Shown here: positions 52,816 through 62,759 of the stretch, piece after piece
Position numbering within the stretch: position 1 is the first letter of the stretch
How the letters are laid out: the number at the start of each line of letters is the position of its first letter
Assembly (NCBI GenBank): GCA_036365145.1
Contig: JAEOAD010000888.1
Span: 1,116,001 to 1,180,000 of the forward strand
Reading direction: 5' to 3'
DNA length: 64,000 nucleotides
Source of the DNA: Orientallactaga sibirica
Taxonomy: Eukaryota; Chordata; Mammalia; Rodentia; Dipodidae
Program-made: the position numbers and the translations under genes
The notes under the pieces: model-generated
The model's input: only the letters and a program-made list of their open reading frames with translations
Databases searched by the model: none
Told to the model about the DNA's origin: nothing

Positions 52816-53150
52816 ATTTTTTTTCTTAAAAAGAGAATATATGAACAGTTCACCAGAAATAATAGACCAATGGATAATACACATATGGAAAGGGGCTTGT
52901 ACTATTAGCCACTGTGGAAATGTAAATGTCAGCTACAATAAGACATCACCACACACAATTAAAATGATGACACTAAAAATGACTCATAATTCCAAGGGCT
53001 GATAAGAATATGGAATGCGTAGAACCCTCCTATAATATGATGGAAATGTAAAATAGGTAAAGCCTCTTTGGAAAGCCATTTGGCAGCTTCTTAAGTTATC
53101 ACATAACCTAGCAATTCTGCTAATAAGTATCTACTCAAAATGCAAATAAA

Positions 53151-53325
53151 GGGCTGGGATATGGCTCAGTGGCAAAACTTGTCAGCACAGGTTCAATTTT
53201 CCCAGTACGCACATAAAGCCAGACACCCATCTGGAATTCGATTGCAGAAACAAGAGGCCCTGATAGACCCATATTCTCTATCTCTGTCTTTCTCTCTCAT
53301 GAATGAATGAATAAATACAAAGTAA
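53151..53325 (+). mobile_element. tRNA-derived SINE, diverged
   Basis: 'gggctgggatatggctcag', 'cacataaagccagacaccc', CT-rich run, 'gaatgaatgaataaat' tail. Confidence 0.85.
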
Positions 53326-53330
53326 ATTGA

Positions 53331-53526
53331 ATATTTTGATATTTTATTTATTTGAGAAAACAAGAGAGTGAAAGAGAGAGAGAGAATGGGGGCATCAGGG
53401 CCTCTAGCCACTGCAAACAAACTCCAGACACATGTGCATCTGGCTTATGTGGGTACTAGGGAATTGAATCTGTGTCTTTATGGTTCACAGGCAAGGGCCT
53501 TAACCACTAAGTCATCTCTCCAGCCC
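53331..53526 (-). mobile_element. tRNA-derived SINE, short subtype
   Basis: 'atttgagaaaacaagagag', 'catgtgcatctggcttatg', head 'agtcatctctccagccc'. Tail-to-tail with the preceding SINE. Confidence 0.93.
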
Positions 53527-53666
53527 TAAATAAAATATTTTTAAAATTCAAATAAATCAACCAAAAACATCTATGTAATTTTTCACGGCGCCCCGAAGCA
53601 GGTAATTCTACTTCAGAGCCCCCAGTTGGTAAATGGATCAACAAAAAGCTATATATATGTAGAGAG

Positions 53667-55522
53667 AGTGGTGGTTTGATTCAGGTATTCCCCATAAACT
53701 TAGGTATTCTGAATGCTAGTTTCCCCAGCTGATGGCAATTGGGCATTAACGCCTCCTGGAGGCAGTGTATTGTTGGGAGTGGGCTTATGGGTGTTATAGC
53801 CAGTAACCCCTTGCTAGTGTTTGGCACACTATCCTGTTGCTATTGTCCACCTTATGTTGGCCAGTGAGTGGTGTCCACCCTCTGCTCATGCCATCCTTTC
53901 CCCCTGCCATTATGGACCTTCTCCTCAAGTCTATAAGCCCAAATCTTTTTTTCCCCAAAAGCTGCTCTTGGTCAGGTTATTCCTGCCAGCAATGCGAACC
54001 TGACTACAACAATATTGTTGGTACCGAGGAGTGGGATTACTGCTAGACACCTGACTGTGTGGCTTTGGCCTTTTGGAGTTGATTTTCAAGAGGAATGTGG
54101 AAGGATTTGAAACCTTGGCCTAAGAGAAGCCTTGTAGTGCTGTAAGTACAGCTTGATGGACTATTCTGGTCAGAGTTGAAAGACCTGAATGCAGTAAGAC
54201 TATGGACTTGTGATGGTAAGAAAGAGCTTTGCCTGGACTGGGATAGAAGCAGTTTGTGTGAGAGGCTTGCTGTTATACTCATGTCCTGAGACCTTGTGCA
54301 GGGTTGCAGTGCATAGAAGTAGACTGATGTGAGCAAAGGGATATGGCACAGAAAGAAGTGTTTAGGCCAAAACTGCTGCCTGTTCAGTTGCAATTCAGAG
54401 ATTACAACCTTTGAGATTGGGCCAGCTGACCTGCACTGAGGCAACAGGAAGAATGTAGACTCTTTTGAAGTGGTCTGAGTGCTCAAGGAATGTCCTGTTC
54501 TTCAAAGTCTGCTTTATTCCCCCCTAGATTAACAAATTGGCACCCTACCTGGTATTGTGGAGTATAAGAAATGCAGGAAAGAGAGGGTCATTGAGTTGCA
54601 ATGTGATCTTGTGTTTGGGAAACAGCTGTAGGCAGTGTGAATCAGATTTGCAGGATGCCTGTACGGAGACCCAATGGAGCCATGAGGATGAACCATGGAT
54701 TACAGTGGAGACCCAGTGGAGATGCTAGGACCATGAGATGGCTGCTAAGGAGAGCTGCTGGCTCTGGATGAAGTTTTCCAGGACTGTGAGTAGCCTAGCT
54801 GGAGGGGCGGAATTGGAACTCCAGAAATTTATTGCTGGCTAGAATTATCAGACTTAGATTTGTTACTGACTAGGGTTGTTGGACTTGGAGTTATAGAATT
54901 TGATGTCTGCCCTGTCTAAATCTTGTATTTGTTGAATATTTCTTTGCTATTTTCAATGTCATCTTTTGCAACATGAATGTTTATTCTGTGCCATTATGGG
55001 TTGGGGGGGGCTTTTTTTTTTTGGTATGGCTCAGTTAAAAGACCTTGGGTGATGGGAATGTTTAAACATCACTAGGGAATGACAAAAACTATCAGGACTT
55101 TTAAAGTTGGACTGAATGCACTTTATTTTCTATCGTGTATGGTTAACAGTTTATGGGGGCCAGGGGCAGAATGTGGTGGTTTGATTCAGGTGTCCCCCAT
55201 AAAAGTAGGTATTCTGAATGCTAGTCTCACCAGCTGATGGCAATTGGCAATTAATGCCTCCTGGAGGCAGAGTATTGTTGGGCTTATGGGTGTTATAGCC
55301 AGTATCCTCTTGCTAGTGTTTGGCACATTGTCCTATTGCTATTGTCCACTTGATGTTGGCCAGGGGGTGATGTCCACCCTCTGCTCATGCCACCCTTTTC
55401 CCCTGCTATTTGGAGTTTCCTCTCGAGTCTGTAAGCCAAAATAAACCTTTTTTTTTTTTCCCCAAAAGCTGCTGCTCTTGGTCGGGTGATTTCTGCCAGG
55501 CAATGTGAACCTAACTGCCGCA
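53667..55522 (+). mobile_element. Complete MaLR-like LTR retrotransposon (LTR-internal-LTR)
   Basis: 5' LTR 53667-54012 and 3' LTR 55172-55522, both with 'ggtggtttgattcaggt', 'gtgtttggcaca' and 'gctcttggtc'. The internal region starts 'ttggtaccgaggagtggg' at 54018-54035, and a purine-rich 'gggggccaggggcagaa' precedes the 3' LTR. Internal length is about 1.16 kb with no long frame. Same family as the solo LTRs at 13783 and 25520. Confidence 0.88.
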
Positions 55523-55534
55523 TGTGCGTGTGCA

Positions 55535-55540
<6 letters not shown>

Positions 55541-55571
<31 letters not shown>
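55541..55571 (+). repeat. (GA)n microsatellite
   Basis: About fourteen GA units next to the 3' LTR end. Confidence 0.95.
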
Positions 55572-55573
<2 letters not shown>

Positions 55574-55914
55574 ATCAAACTTACCATTCTTGGGATAACA
55601 AACCTAGAGAGCATGCTAAGTGAAAGAAGCCAGACACGTGACTACATGGTGTGTGATTCTGTTTGCATGAGGATCTTAAGGAAGGCCAATGGGCAAATGT
55701 GGAGATGGACAACAGCATAGTGGCTACCCAGAGTTGGAACCTGGAGCAGGACTGGTTGCAAATAGGAGAAAACTTTGGAGGGCGCTCAAATCATTTAAAA
55801 CTGGATTATGTGCTTATGTGAGCTTCCCCAAACTTATGTAACTGTGAATTTAACATGGTGAATTTTGATGTATGTACATTATAACTCATTAGGCTGTTTT
55901 TAAAAAGTTATAAA

Positions 55915-56462
55915 CAAGGAAGGGAATGATGGAGAGGAGGGAGGAAAGGGGCAAGAAGAGGGAAGGAAAAGGAAGGGAGGGGAGATGAGAACTGACTTGT
56001 GGGTATAAATTTATGTATAAAGAAGGGAAGAAAGAAGGAAGGAAAAAAAGGAAGGAAGGAAGAAAAGAAAGGGAGGAAGGAAGAAGCGAGAGAGAGAAAG
56101 GAGAGATGGAGGCAGGTAGAAGGAAGGAGGAAGAATGGAAAGGATGGAGACAGAAGAAGGAAGGAAGTGAGTAAGGGAGGAAGTAGGGGAGAGGGAGGGA
56201 GAAGGAAAGAAGAGAGGAAGGAGGAATGAAGGGAGGGAGGGAGGAAGGAAGGAAGAAAGAAAAGGAGGGAGGAGGAAAAGGGAAGGAAGAAAGGGAGGGA
56301 GGAAAAAAGGAAGGTAGAAGGAGGGAAAGAGGGTGGAAAAAGGAAGTAAGGGGAAAGGAAGAAAGAGCGTGGCGGAAGGAAGGAAGGAAGGAAGGAAGGA
56401 AGGAAGGAAGGAAGGAAGGAAGGAAGAAAGGAGGGAAAAGAGAAGGAAGGAAGGCAAGAAAC
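55915..56462 (+). repeat. Long polypurine (G/A) tract
   Basis: Nearly all purine for about 540 bp with GGAA, GGGA and AAGG units, pure (GGAA)n at about 56375-56425. Few pyrimidine interruptions apart from a mixed stretch at 55985-56020. The 191-codon reverse frame rich in Ser, Phe, Leu and Pro is a shadow of it. Confidence 0.97.
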
Positions 56463-56850
56463 AAGAGTGCTGGACTGAAAATGAAAAGATATACATATTC
56501 TCCTTTTTTAGGGATGTTAGAATTTTTTTTCCCCCCTTAGGAAACTACACAAGGGTGACTTGCCCACTCCACACACCCAGTGGCAGAACTTCTAAGTCCA
56601 GACTCTTGCACACATGCCCTGGCTTATGATGTCCTTCTTCCCTCTCCTGTGGTCCAGCCAAACTTGTACCCTCCAGGCCTTGTCTCAGCCTCTCCTGCTC
56701 AGAGAAACCTCATATGCTCACACAGGAGCAAACCCGTGCTCTGCACCCCTTCTCCATGCCATCTTTCTTCCCTTCGCTACAATCCATCACTGGTCAGCCC
56801 CATGCATAGGGAGGGATCATAACCAACCTTTTTCACATGTTTCTAGGTGA
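56463..56850 (+). mobile_element. L2-like LINE fragment, probable
   Basis: 'ccctggcttatgatgtcctt' and 'ctccaggccttgtctcagc' in a pyrimidine-rich setting suggest an L2 3' region. Weak. Confidence 0.4.
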
Positions 56851-57260
56851 CCAGGATCCTCATCCATCTCCACACGCGGCAGGAGGATTCCTCCGAGAGC
56901 TCGCTCCAGCACCCTGTGCTCCTCCGGTGTGCAAGCACAGGGCGTGCTCGTGCTCACTTGCTACTTTTCACAGATTGCTCATCTGCGGAGAATTACTACC
57001 CTGCTCTACAGGTTCCCACAGATGGCTTTATTTTCCATTGCTATTAAATTGGTTTTGAACAAGACATAATTCTTCAAGTGCCTGGTGAGCTCTCTGGGTT
57101 TGCTCAGGCAAGATTCCATAAAAATGTAAATAATCGGAACACTTCTGGGATTATTTATCACGACTGACTTGTGGCTGTAAATTTATGTATTAATTTCAGC
57201 TATAAGCTTCAGTGGGGAAAAGATGAACAGTTGAATATAGACTCTCCCGCCTCACATCCT
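56851..57260. promoter_or_regulatory. Repeat-free stretch with a possible conserved element
   Basis: 56990-57260 is repeat-free with forkhead-like GTAAATA near 57126, 'gattatttatcacgactg' at about 57150, and 'tgtaaatttatgtattaat'. Speculative. No conservation data. Confidence 0.3.
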
Positions 57261-57450
57261 TTCTATGTCCCCATTTCTCCTCTGCTTCGAGTGAACATAG
57301 TGTGGAGCAGGACCACAGAGCAAGTCTAAGGGGATAAGTTGGATTAATAAGAGACCAAGTGGCAATTAGGAAGGAATTGTCCCTCTGGAAGCCACAGGCC
57401 CATCTCTTACTACTTTCCCCATAAATAAAATTTTTTAAAAATTTTATTTT

Positions 57451-57607
57451 GGGGCTGGGGAGATGGCTTAGTGGTTAAGACACTTGCCTGCACAGCCAAA
57501 GGATTCAGGTTCAATTCCCCAGGACCCACATAAGCCAGATGCACAAGGGGGAACATGCATCTGGAGTTCATTTGCAGCAGCTGGAGGCCCTGGTCACCCA
57601 TTCTCTA

Positions 57608-57645
<38 letters not shown>

Positions 57646-57672
57646 AGATGAATAAATAAAAATAAATATTTT
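57451..57672 (+). mobile_element. tRNA-derived SINE, short subtype
   Basis: 'ggggctggggagatggctta', B box 'ggttcaattcc', (CT)n at about 57610-57642, A/T tail. Confidence 0.95.
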
Positions 57673-58064
57673 AAAATTTATTTATTTGCATAAAAGGTTA
57701 AGTTCTCTATCCCCTTGCCCCTGCTCCCCTTTCCCTGAGGGCCCTCCTCAGTGCAGTTGGTGGTATTCACTGGGTCATGAAGGCCTCAGTTATTCTCTAT
57801 GGGGAGACAATGCCTCAGGGTATTCCTACCCACTCTGTGGCCTTTACAATCTTTCTGCCCCTCTTCTGCAATGTTCCCTGAGCCAAGACAGCCTGTTAGC
57901 AGTCTGGTTTAGTGTTGAGTTCTCTGTGAGCTCTGGGTTTCTGCTTTGATGAGTTTTGATTGACCACAGTGTCTGTCGCATCTCCCTGGAGCTAGTTGTG
58001 GGACTGGCAGTGAGAGCAGTCAGTCCTCATGTTGCTGCTGCCATGGGCCTCTGAGGCCTCAATA
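57673..58064 (-). mobile_element. L1 3' UTR, antisense, other subfamily
   Basis: 'gcccctcttctgcaatgttc', 'cctgagccaagacagcctg', 'gattgaccacagtgtctg' resemble rodent L1 3' UTR in reverse. Confidence 0.55.
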
Positions 58065-58200
58065 TCTATTGCTCTCTCACTTGACTGTAAACTGCAGGAG
58101 GCTTGGGCCATTGTTGCCACCTGCATCCACTGAGCCTGGAAGAAAGTTGAAGAAGGAGAAATAAGTGTTAAATGAATGAGCAATCTCCTTACAGCAGAAG
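58065..58200 (+). mobile_element. L2 LINE 3' terminus
   Basis: 'cttgactgtaaactgcagg', 'ccactgagcctggaagaaa', 'aataagtgttaaatgaatg': the characteristic L2 end. Confidence 0.75.
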
Positions 58201-59009
58201 CCATAGCTGGACCTCCCTGTTCACACCAGCTCCTGACTTACGTCCATACTCAGAAGATGGCTGTCACTTGGCCTGTGTGTACTGAGAGATGGGAGTGCCC
58301 GGAAGCTTCCATTCCCCTTGGAGGATGGCCCGAAATTTCCTAGTGAGTGCCAGGCTTGGGATTCCACACACACCAGTTCTCATGCAGGCATGGAGGATGT
58401 GGGGAGCCACCCTCACTGCCCTGGAGTGCCGCTGTGACACACAGAGCCACACTGCCCCTGAGCTGGCCTGATCCACAGTCTTTTTTGACTCTCTCTCTCC
58501 CCCCCCTACTCTCAGTATTGCCAAGGACCCCTCTTAATGAATCACGTTTATGCAAAGGCTTGTCTCAGGGTCTGCTTCAAGGGAGCCCAGTCTAAAACAT
58601 AGAACCTTCTACTGCAAAGGGTTCTAGGAATAATATCATAAATTTCTGCACAAAGGCACTGCAACTGGATGGATAGGATCATCTGCTGGTTCAGATGAGG
58701 ATAAGGTAAGTCTGTAAGTAGCAGACGAGGTTCATGCCAATGAGCCCGATGTCATTACACTTGAGTCTTTGCCCTGATGACCCTGTGCCCCACTGGGGAG
58801 GGGTCACAAAGCCCTGTTGCTGATATTTTAGTCACACTAGACCTAGGATCCTGGGGGGCCAAGGCTGACCTGGGATGAAGCCAAAATCCTTTCCACCTGC
58901 CCCTTCCCAATGTCTCAGCCAAAGCCAGGGCAGACTTCTGAGCTGGCCAGACTTCCCATTTGAAAGAAACAAGTATCAGATGCATAGTTGCTGAGGTGTT
59001 GTACTTTGC
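58201..59009. other. Unassigned stretch; possible old LTR end near 58600
   Basis: 'gcttgtctcagggtctgctt' with 'agcccagtctaaaacatag' looks like the end of an old LTR. The rest has no recognised repeat or gene. Confidence 0.35.
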
Positions 59010-59080
59010 AGCATTGGGAACTGAAACCAAAGTCTTGTGCGTGCTAGACAAATGCTCTACAACTGAGCTGTATCTGCAGA
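59010..59080 (-). mobile_element. ID-type SINE
   Basis: 'gaactgaaaccaaagtcttg' and 'gacaaatgctctacaactga' with 'gctgtatctgcaga'. Confidence 0.75.
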
Positions 59081-59100
59081 CTTCTTTTTACTTCTTTATT

Positions 59101-59139
59101 TTTTTAAAAAAAAATTTTTTGAGAGAGACACACATACAT

Positions 59140-59178
<39 letters not shown>

Positions 59179-59375
59179 GACAGAGATGGGCGCACCAGCA
59201 GCCTCTCAGCTGCTGCGAACGAAATCCAGATGCGTGCGCCCCCTCGTGGTCAAGTGCGGCATTGCGCCCTTGTGTCACTGCATCTGGCTAAAAGTGGGAC
59301 CTGGAGATTGGAACCACTGGAGATTGGAACCAGCGTTCTTAGGCTTAGGAGGCAGGCGCCTTAACTGCTAAGCCC
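59101..59375 (-). mobile_element. tRNA-derived SINE, long subtype with doubled B-box segment, head missing
   Basis: (GA)n arm at about 59150-59175, 'gcgccccctcgtggtcaag'. 'ctggagattggaacc' occurs twice (59301-59315, 59317-59331). Ends at 'gctaagcc' without the 'atctctccagccc' head. Confidence 0.93.
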
Positions 59376-59581
59376 TAATTTTAAAATATTTTGATTTATT
59401 TATTTGTAAGTGTGTAGGGGAGGAGGGAAATGGGCACATCAGGGCCTCCTGCCACCACAAATGAAGTCTACATGCATGTGCCACTCTGTGCATCTAGCTT
59501 TTAGTGGGTCCTGGGGAATCAAACCCGGGCCATCAAGTTTTGCAATCAAGTACCTTTAACCAATGAGCCATCTCTCCAGCC

Positions 59582-59582
<1 letters not shown>
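59376..59582 (-). mobile_element. tRNA-derived SINE, short subtype
   Basis: 'gatttatttatttgtaagtg', 'gtgcatctagcttttagtgg', head 'gagccatctctccagccc'. Follows directly where the previous SINE breaks off. Confidence 0.93.
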
Positions 59583-59636
<54 letters not shown>

Positions 59637-59640
59637 TCCT
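59583..59640 (+). repeat. (TTTC)n microsatellite
   Basis: About thirteen TTTC units. Reversed tail of the B1 that follows. Confidence 0.95.
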
Positions 59641-59757
59641 TATTTCTTTACTTTAAGAAAAGGTCTTACTAAGTTATCCAGGTAGGCCTTGAATTCATGA
59701 TCATCCTCCCTCATCTCTCAAGCACACTGGGATTATAGGCCTGTGCTGTGAAATCCA
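59641..59757 (-). mobile_element. B1 SINE, old
   Basis: 'aaaaggtcttactaagttat', 'ccaggtaggccttgaattc', 'actgggattataggcctg'. Confidence 0.75.
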
Positions 59758-59849
59758 GTTTACTGAGGAATTTTCTATGAAGGGAAGTCAGAGGGTCTTT
59801 TCAAAAAGACCAAAGGGAGTCTATGAGGATGAGGCTAGCAGAAGGCTTC

Positions 59850-60196
59850 TGTTATGGTTTGACTCTGAGTGTCCCCAAAGCGCATGTTTTTGAACACTCG
59901 GCCCCAGCTTGAGGCACTGTTTGAAAGTGGTGGAATCTTCAGGAAATGGGACCTAGCTGCTAGAAGTAGGTCACTGGGGCAAGCATCTGAAGGTGATACC
60001 TACCTCTGGTACTGGCCCATGTTCTTTGCATCCTGGTCTGTGCCACATAAGAAGCCTCTGCCATGCATTTGCCACCATGAGCTCCACCAGGCCTTTCCCA
60101 TCAAGACAGAATCTTCTGAAACTGGGAACCAAAATAAGCCTTTCCTTCCTTATGTTGGTTCTTTCTGACACTTTGTCACCACAATGAGAAAACTAA
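59850..60196 (+). mobile_element. MLT1-type LTR
   Basis: 'tgttatggtttgactctga', 'gtggtggaatcttcaggaaa', 'gtaggtcactggggcaag', 'aaccaaaataagcctttcc', 'gacactttgtcaccacaatg'. Confidence 0.75.
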
Positions 60197-60245
60197 GCTT
60201 TCTCCAAGGAGGGGCCTTTCAATCAAGACCAGAATTTGGAAAGGA

Positions 60246-60463
60246 GGGCTGGAGAGGTGGCTTAGCGATTAAGGCATTTGCTTGCAAAGCCAAAGGATCC
60301 TGGTTCGACTCTCCAGGACCTACATAAGCAAGATGCACAATGGGGCGTATGCATCTGGAGTTCATTTGCAGTGGCTGGATGCCCTGGCACGCCCATTCTC
60401 TCTCTCTCTCTCTCTGCCTCTTTCTCTCTCTCAAATAAATAAATAAAATATATATTTTAAAAA
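60246..60463 (+). mobile_element. tRNA-derived SINE, short subtype
   Basis: Complete. Target 'agaatttggaaagga' (15 bp) is perfectly repeated at 60231-60245 and 60464-60478. Confidence 0.97.
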
Positions 60464-60489
60464 AGAATTTGGAAAGGAATAGGCTGCTT

Positions 60490-60935
60490 CTAGAAGGGCA
60501 GTGTGATGCCTACAACCCCCACCCAACTATCTCCATCCCAATCTCAGGAACTCACAAATAATATTATATCACCTGGCAGAGAGAACTTGTGGAAGTCCTT
60601 CATTTAAGGATGGTGGGTGAGGTAATTATAGTATATCATTCAAGTTAGGCTGCATCACAAGGCCCTTATGAGGGAAAAGGAGACAGAAGGGTTGACAGAG
60701 TGTGATCGTGGAGAGGCAGAGGCTTAAGAGATGCAGCCACGAGCCAAGGCATGCGAGGAACTCTGTTCTGGAGCAGGCAGGGGTTCTCCTCCGAGCTTCC
60801 TCCAGAGGCTCCACACACGCACACAGCCTCTCTTCTGGAGTAGGCAAGGGCTCTCCTCTCAGCTTCCTCCGGAAGGGATGGCTTTGATCTTAGCCCACTT
60901 AAGCCACTAAGTCTATAGCAATATAACCGTAACCT
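60490..60935 (+). mobile_element. MLT1-like LTR with internal duplication
   Basis: 'ggcccttatgagggaaaag', 'gatgcagccacgagccaag', 'taagccactaagtctatag'. 'ttctggagcaggcaggggt' at 60765 is repeated in altered form at 60833. Confidence 0.65.
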
Positions 60936-61008
60936 AAGCGGACTCAAAAGAGGTTTCAGGAAAGAACAGCAGGCCTGAAGTCCTGAGGTAAACATGGAGT
61001 CTTTTTTT

Positions 61009-61012
<4 letters not shown>

Positions 61013-61052
<40 letters not shown>

Positions 61053-61345
61053 CATGTAGTTGGTGTGATGTTGTACATGTGTAGGCCATATACATTTGTG
61101 TGGCATATGCCCACATATGTAAAAATGTGACTCCCCATGTGCATGTGTGGAGGCCATCACTTGTTTCCTTGAGACCGAGTCCCTTCACTGCTTCTGTAGC
61201 TTCTGCAGTTTAAGAGCCCCAGCAGTTCTTCAGTTTCTCCTCCCCTCAGGACTGGAGCTGCAGACATGTGGCGAGTAAAGCTCAGGTGGTCTCCGGCCCC
61301 CTCAGGCCCTCATGCTTGTGCGGGAAGCCCTCTTAACTACTGAGT
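61013..61345 (-). mobile_element. B4 SINE with (TG)n, diverged
   Basis: (TG)n at 61014-61049, 'gtgcatgtgtggaggccatc', 'aggccctcatgcttgtgcgg', 'cttaactactgagtc'. Confidence 0.7.
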
Positions 61346-61369
61346 CTTTTATTATATTTGAGAAGTGGG

Positions 61370-61640
61370 AGGTTATGAAATGGAACAGGTCCTTCACTCG
61401 GCTAAGGAGGTGACCAACGGGAAGACATTTAAAAGTTTTAAATCTGAGCTATTTGCAAAGGTCACCGTGGCTGCTGTGTGGAGATATGGATGGGGGAGGG
61501 CCACAATGAGGACCCTAAGCAGAAGCTGAGAGATGACCAGGAGGCCTTACTGCCATCAGGAGTGAGCATGCTGGGCTGCATCAAAGCAGTGAGGATTCAG
61601 GTAAAGAGATGGCTGCAAGATATATTTCGGACACTGACTT
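61370..61640 (-). mobile_element. L2 LINE fragment, antisense
   Basis: 'caccgtggctgctgtgtgga', 'gaggattcaggtaaagag', 'aagatatatttcggacactg' match the order of the reversed L2 at 51290-51500 and memory of L2. Confidence 0.6.
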
Positions 61641-62324
61641 ATGGTTCTGGGAAAAAAATAAAATAAAATAATTTGGACATCTTAATGCCAGGGGCCCTTT
61701 GATCAAATAAAAGCCAGCTTTTCAGAGGCCACATGTTGGTTCCTGACAGTGACAAACGATGTCACCACACAGGTAGTCCCCAGAGCAAGGACTTGGGGAT
61801 GTTCTGGTAGAGCAGAAAGGGTAAAAGGAAAATGTATGTTCCTTCCTGAATGTCTAGCGACAAATGACTGTCTAGTGAGAAAGAAATTCAGCCCAAGTAC
61901 AGAAGGATAGGCCAGCCAGGCGGGGGAGGGGAGCACTTGAGAAGTCAGAACATTATTTATGAGGACAATGACTTACTCTCACAAACAGCTATGAAGTCCC
62001 AACTTATCTGAGTTATGTGAAATTCTCAAGTTCAGTCTCCAACATGAAGGCACAGAAATGAGCATAGATCCTCCAGGAATTCAGATTTGATGTGAAGTAT
62101 GTCCACAGACCTGCCAACAGATGTTACAGAGAGTTGGCACTGTTAGAGTCATGCCTGCTGATGGAAGTGTTAGGCAGAATCAGTGTTCTGATGTTATTTT
62201 TAAGCCAAGAGTGGGGGACCGTGCTTGTCCTGAGCTAACCTTCCTAAGAGCCATTGTCCCTCACAAGAAATAATCATTATAACAGTGACACTAACAACAA
62301 AACAACATGGACCATTTCTTGCTT
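61641..62324. other. Single-copy-looking stretch, no gene seen
   Basis: No repeat recognised and no credible exon. Confidence 0.4.
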
Positions 62325-62475
62325 GAGCACTTACTATACATAGCACTGTGACACAGACCTGTTATTACCCCCCAGTTTAGACAAATGAGATGGGAGCCTG
62401 AGAAGTAACTTGCCAGCTTCCTACAAGGAGGTAGTAGAGATGGGGCTTTTTGCAAAACCAAGTGCTGAACCAGGA
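62325..62475 (-). mobile_element. MIR
   Basis: 'cttgagcacttactatacat', 'cccagtttagacaaatgag', 'cctgagaagtaacttgcca'. Confidence 0.7.
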
Positions 62476-62529
62476 ATCTGAAACTTATAGTCCATAGGCA
62501 AAAGCCCAGTTGTCCTTGTTATTTTTGTT

Positions 62530-62745
62530 TTTGTTTTTTAAAGATGTTATTTTTATAGTTATTTATTTGAGACAGAGAGAGGAAAGGGGGGAGGAGAGAG
62601 AATGCCAGGGCTCTAGCCACTGCAAGTAAACTCCAAATACATGTGCCACTATGTGCATCTGGCTTAAGTGGGATGTAGAGAATCAAACCTGGGTCCTTAG
62701 GCTTCGCACGCACACACCTTAACTGCTAAGCCATCTCTCCAGCCC
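62530..62745 (-). mobile_element. tRNA-derived SINE, short subtype
   Basis: Complete reversed copy. Flanked by 'gtccttgttatttttg' (about 62513-62528) and 'gtccttgttttttg' (about 62747-62760). Confidence 0.95.
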
Positions 62746-62759
62746 TGTCCTTGTTTTTT

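Larger units (their letters stand above)
52825..55912 (+). mobile_element. Ancient L1 3' end split by SINEs and a complete MaLR-like element
   Basis: 52825-53150: 'cactgtggaaatgtaaatg', 'gacatcaccacacacaatt', 'gaaagccatttggcagcttc'. 53527-53666 and 55572-55912: 'gcatgctaagtgaaagaagc', 'gcatagtggctacccagag', 'gtgaatttaacatggtgaat'. Together they give the L1M-type 3' end in order. Confidence 0.8.

Noticed and set aside
54043..54486. 147-codon reverse frame
   Set aside because: Lies antisense in the internal region of a nonautonomous MaLR-like element. The related element at 49590-50734 does not conserve it.
55889..56496. Overlapping 191- and 161-codon reverse frames
   Set aside because: They are the complement of the polypurine tract. 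The Ser/Phe/Leu/Pro-only composition follows from the repeat, and several frames are open at once.
60666..61160. 164-codon reverse frame
   Set aside because: Spans an MLT1-like LTR and a (TG)n repeat, giving a His/Thr run. Not a gene.
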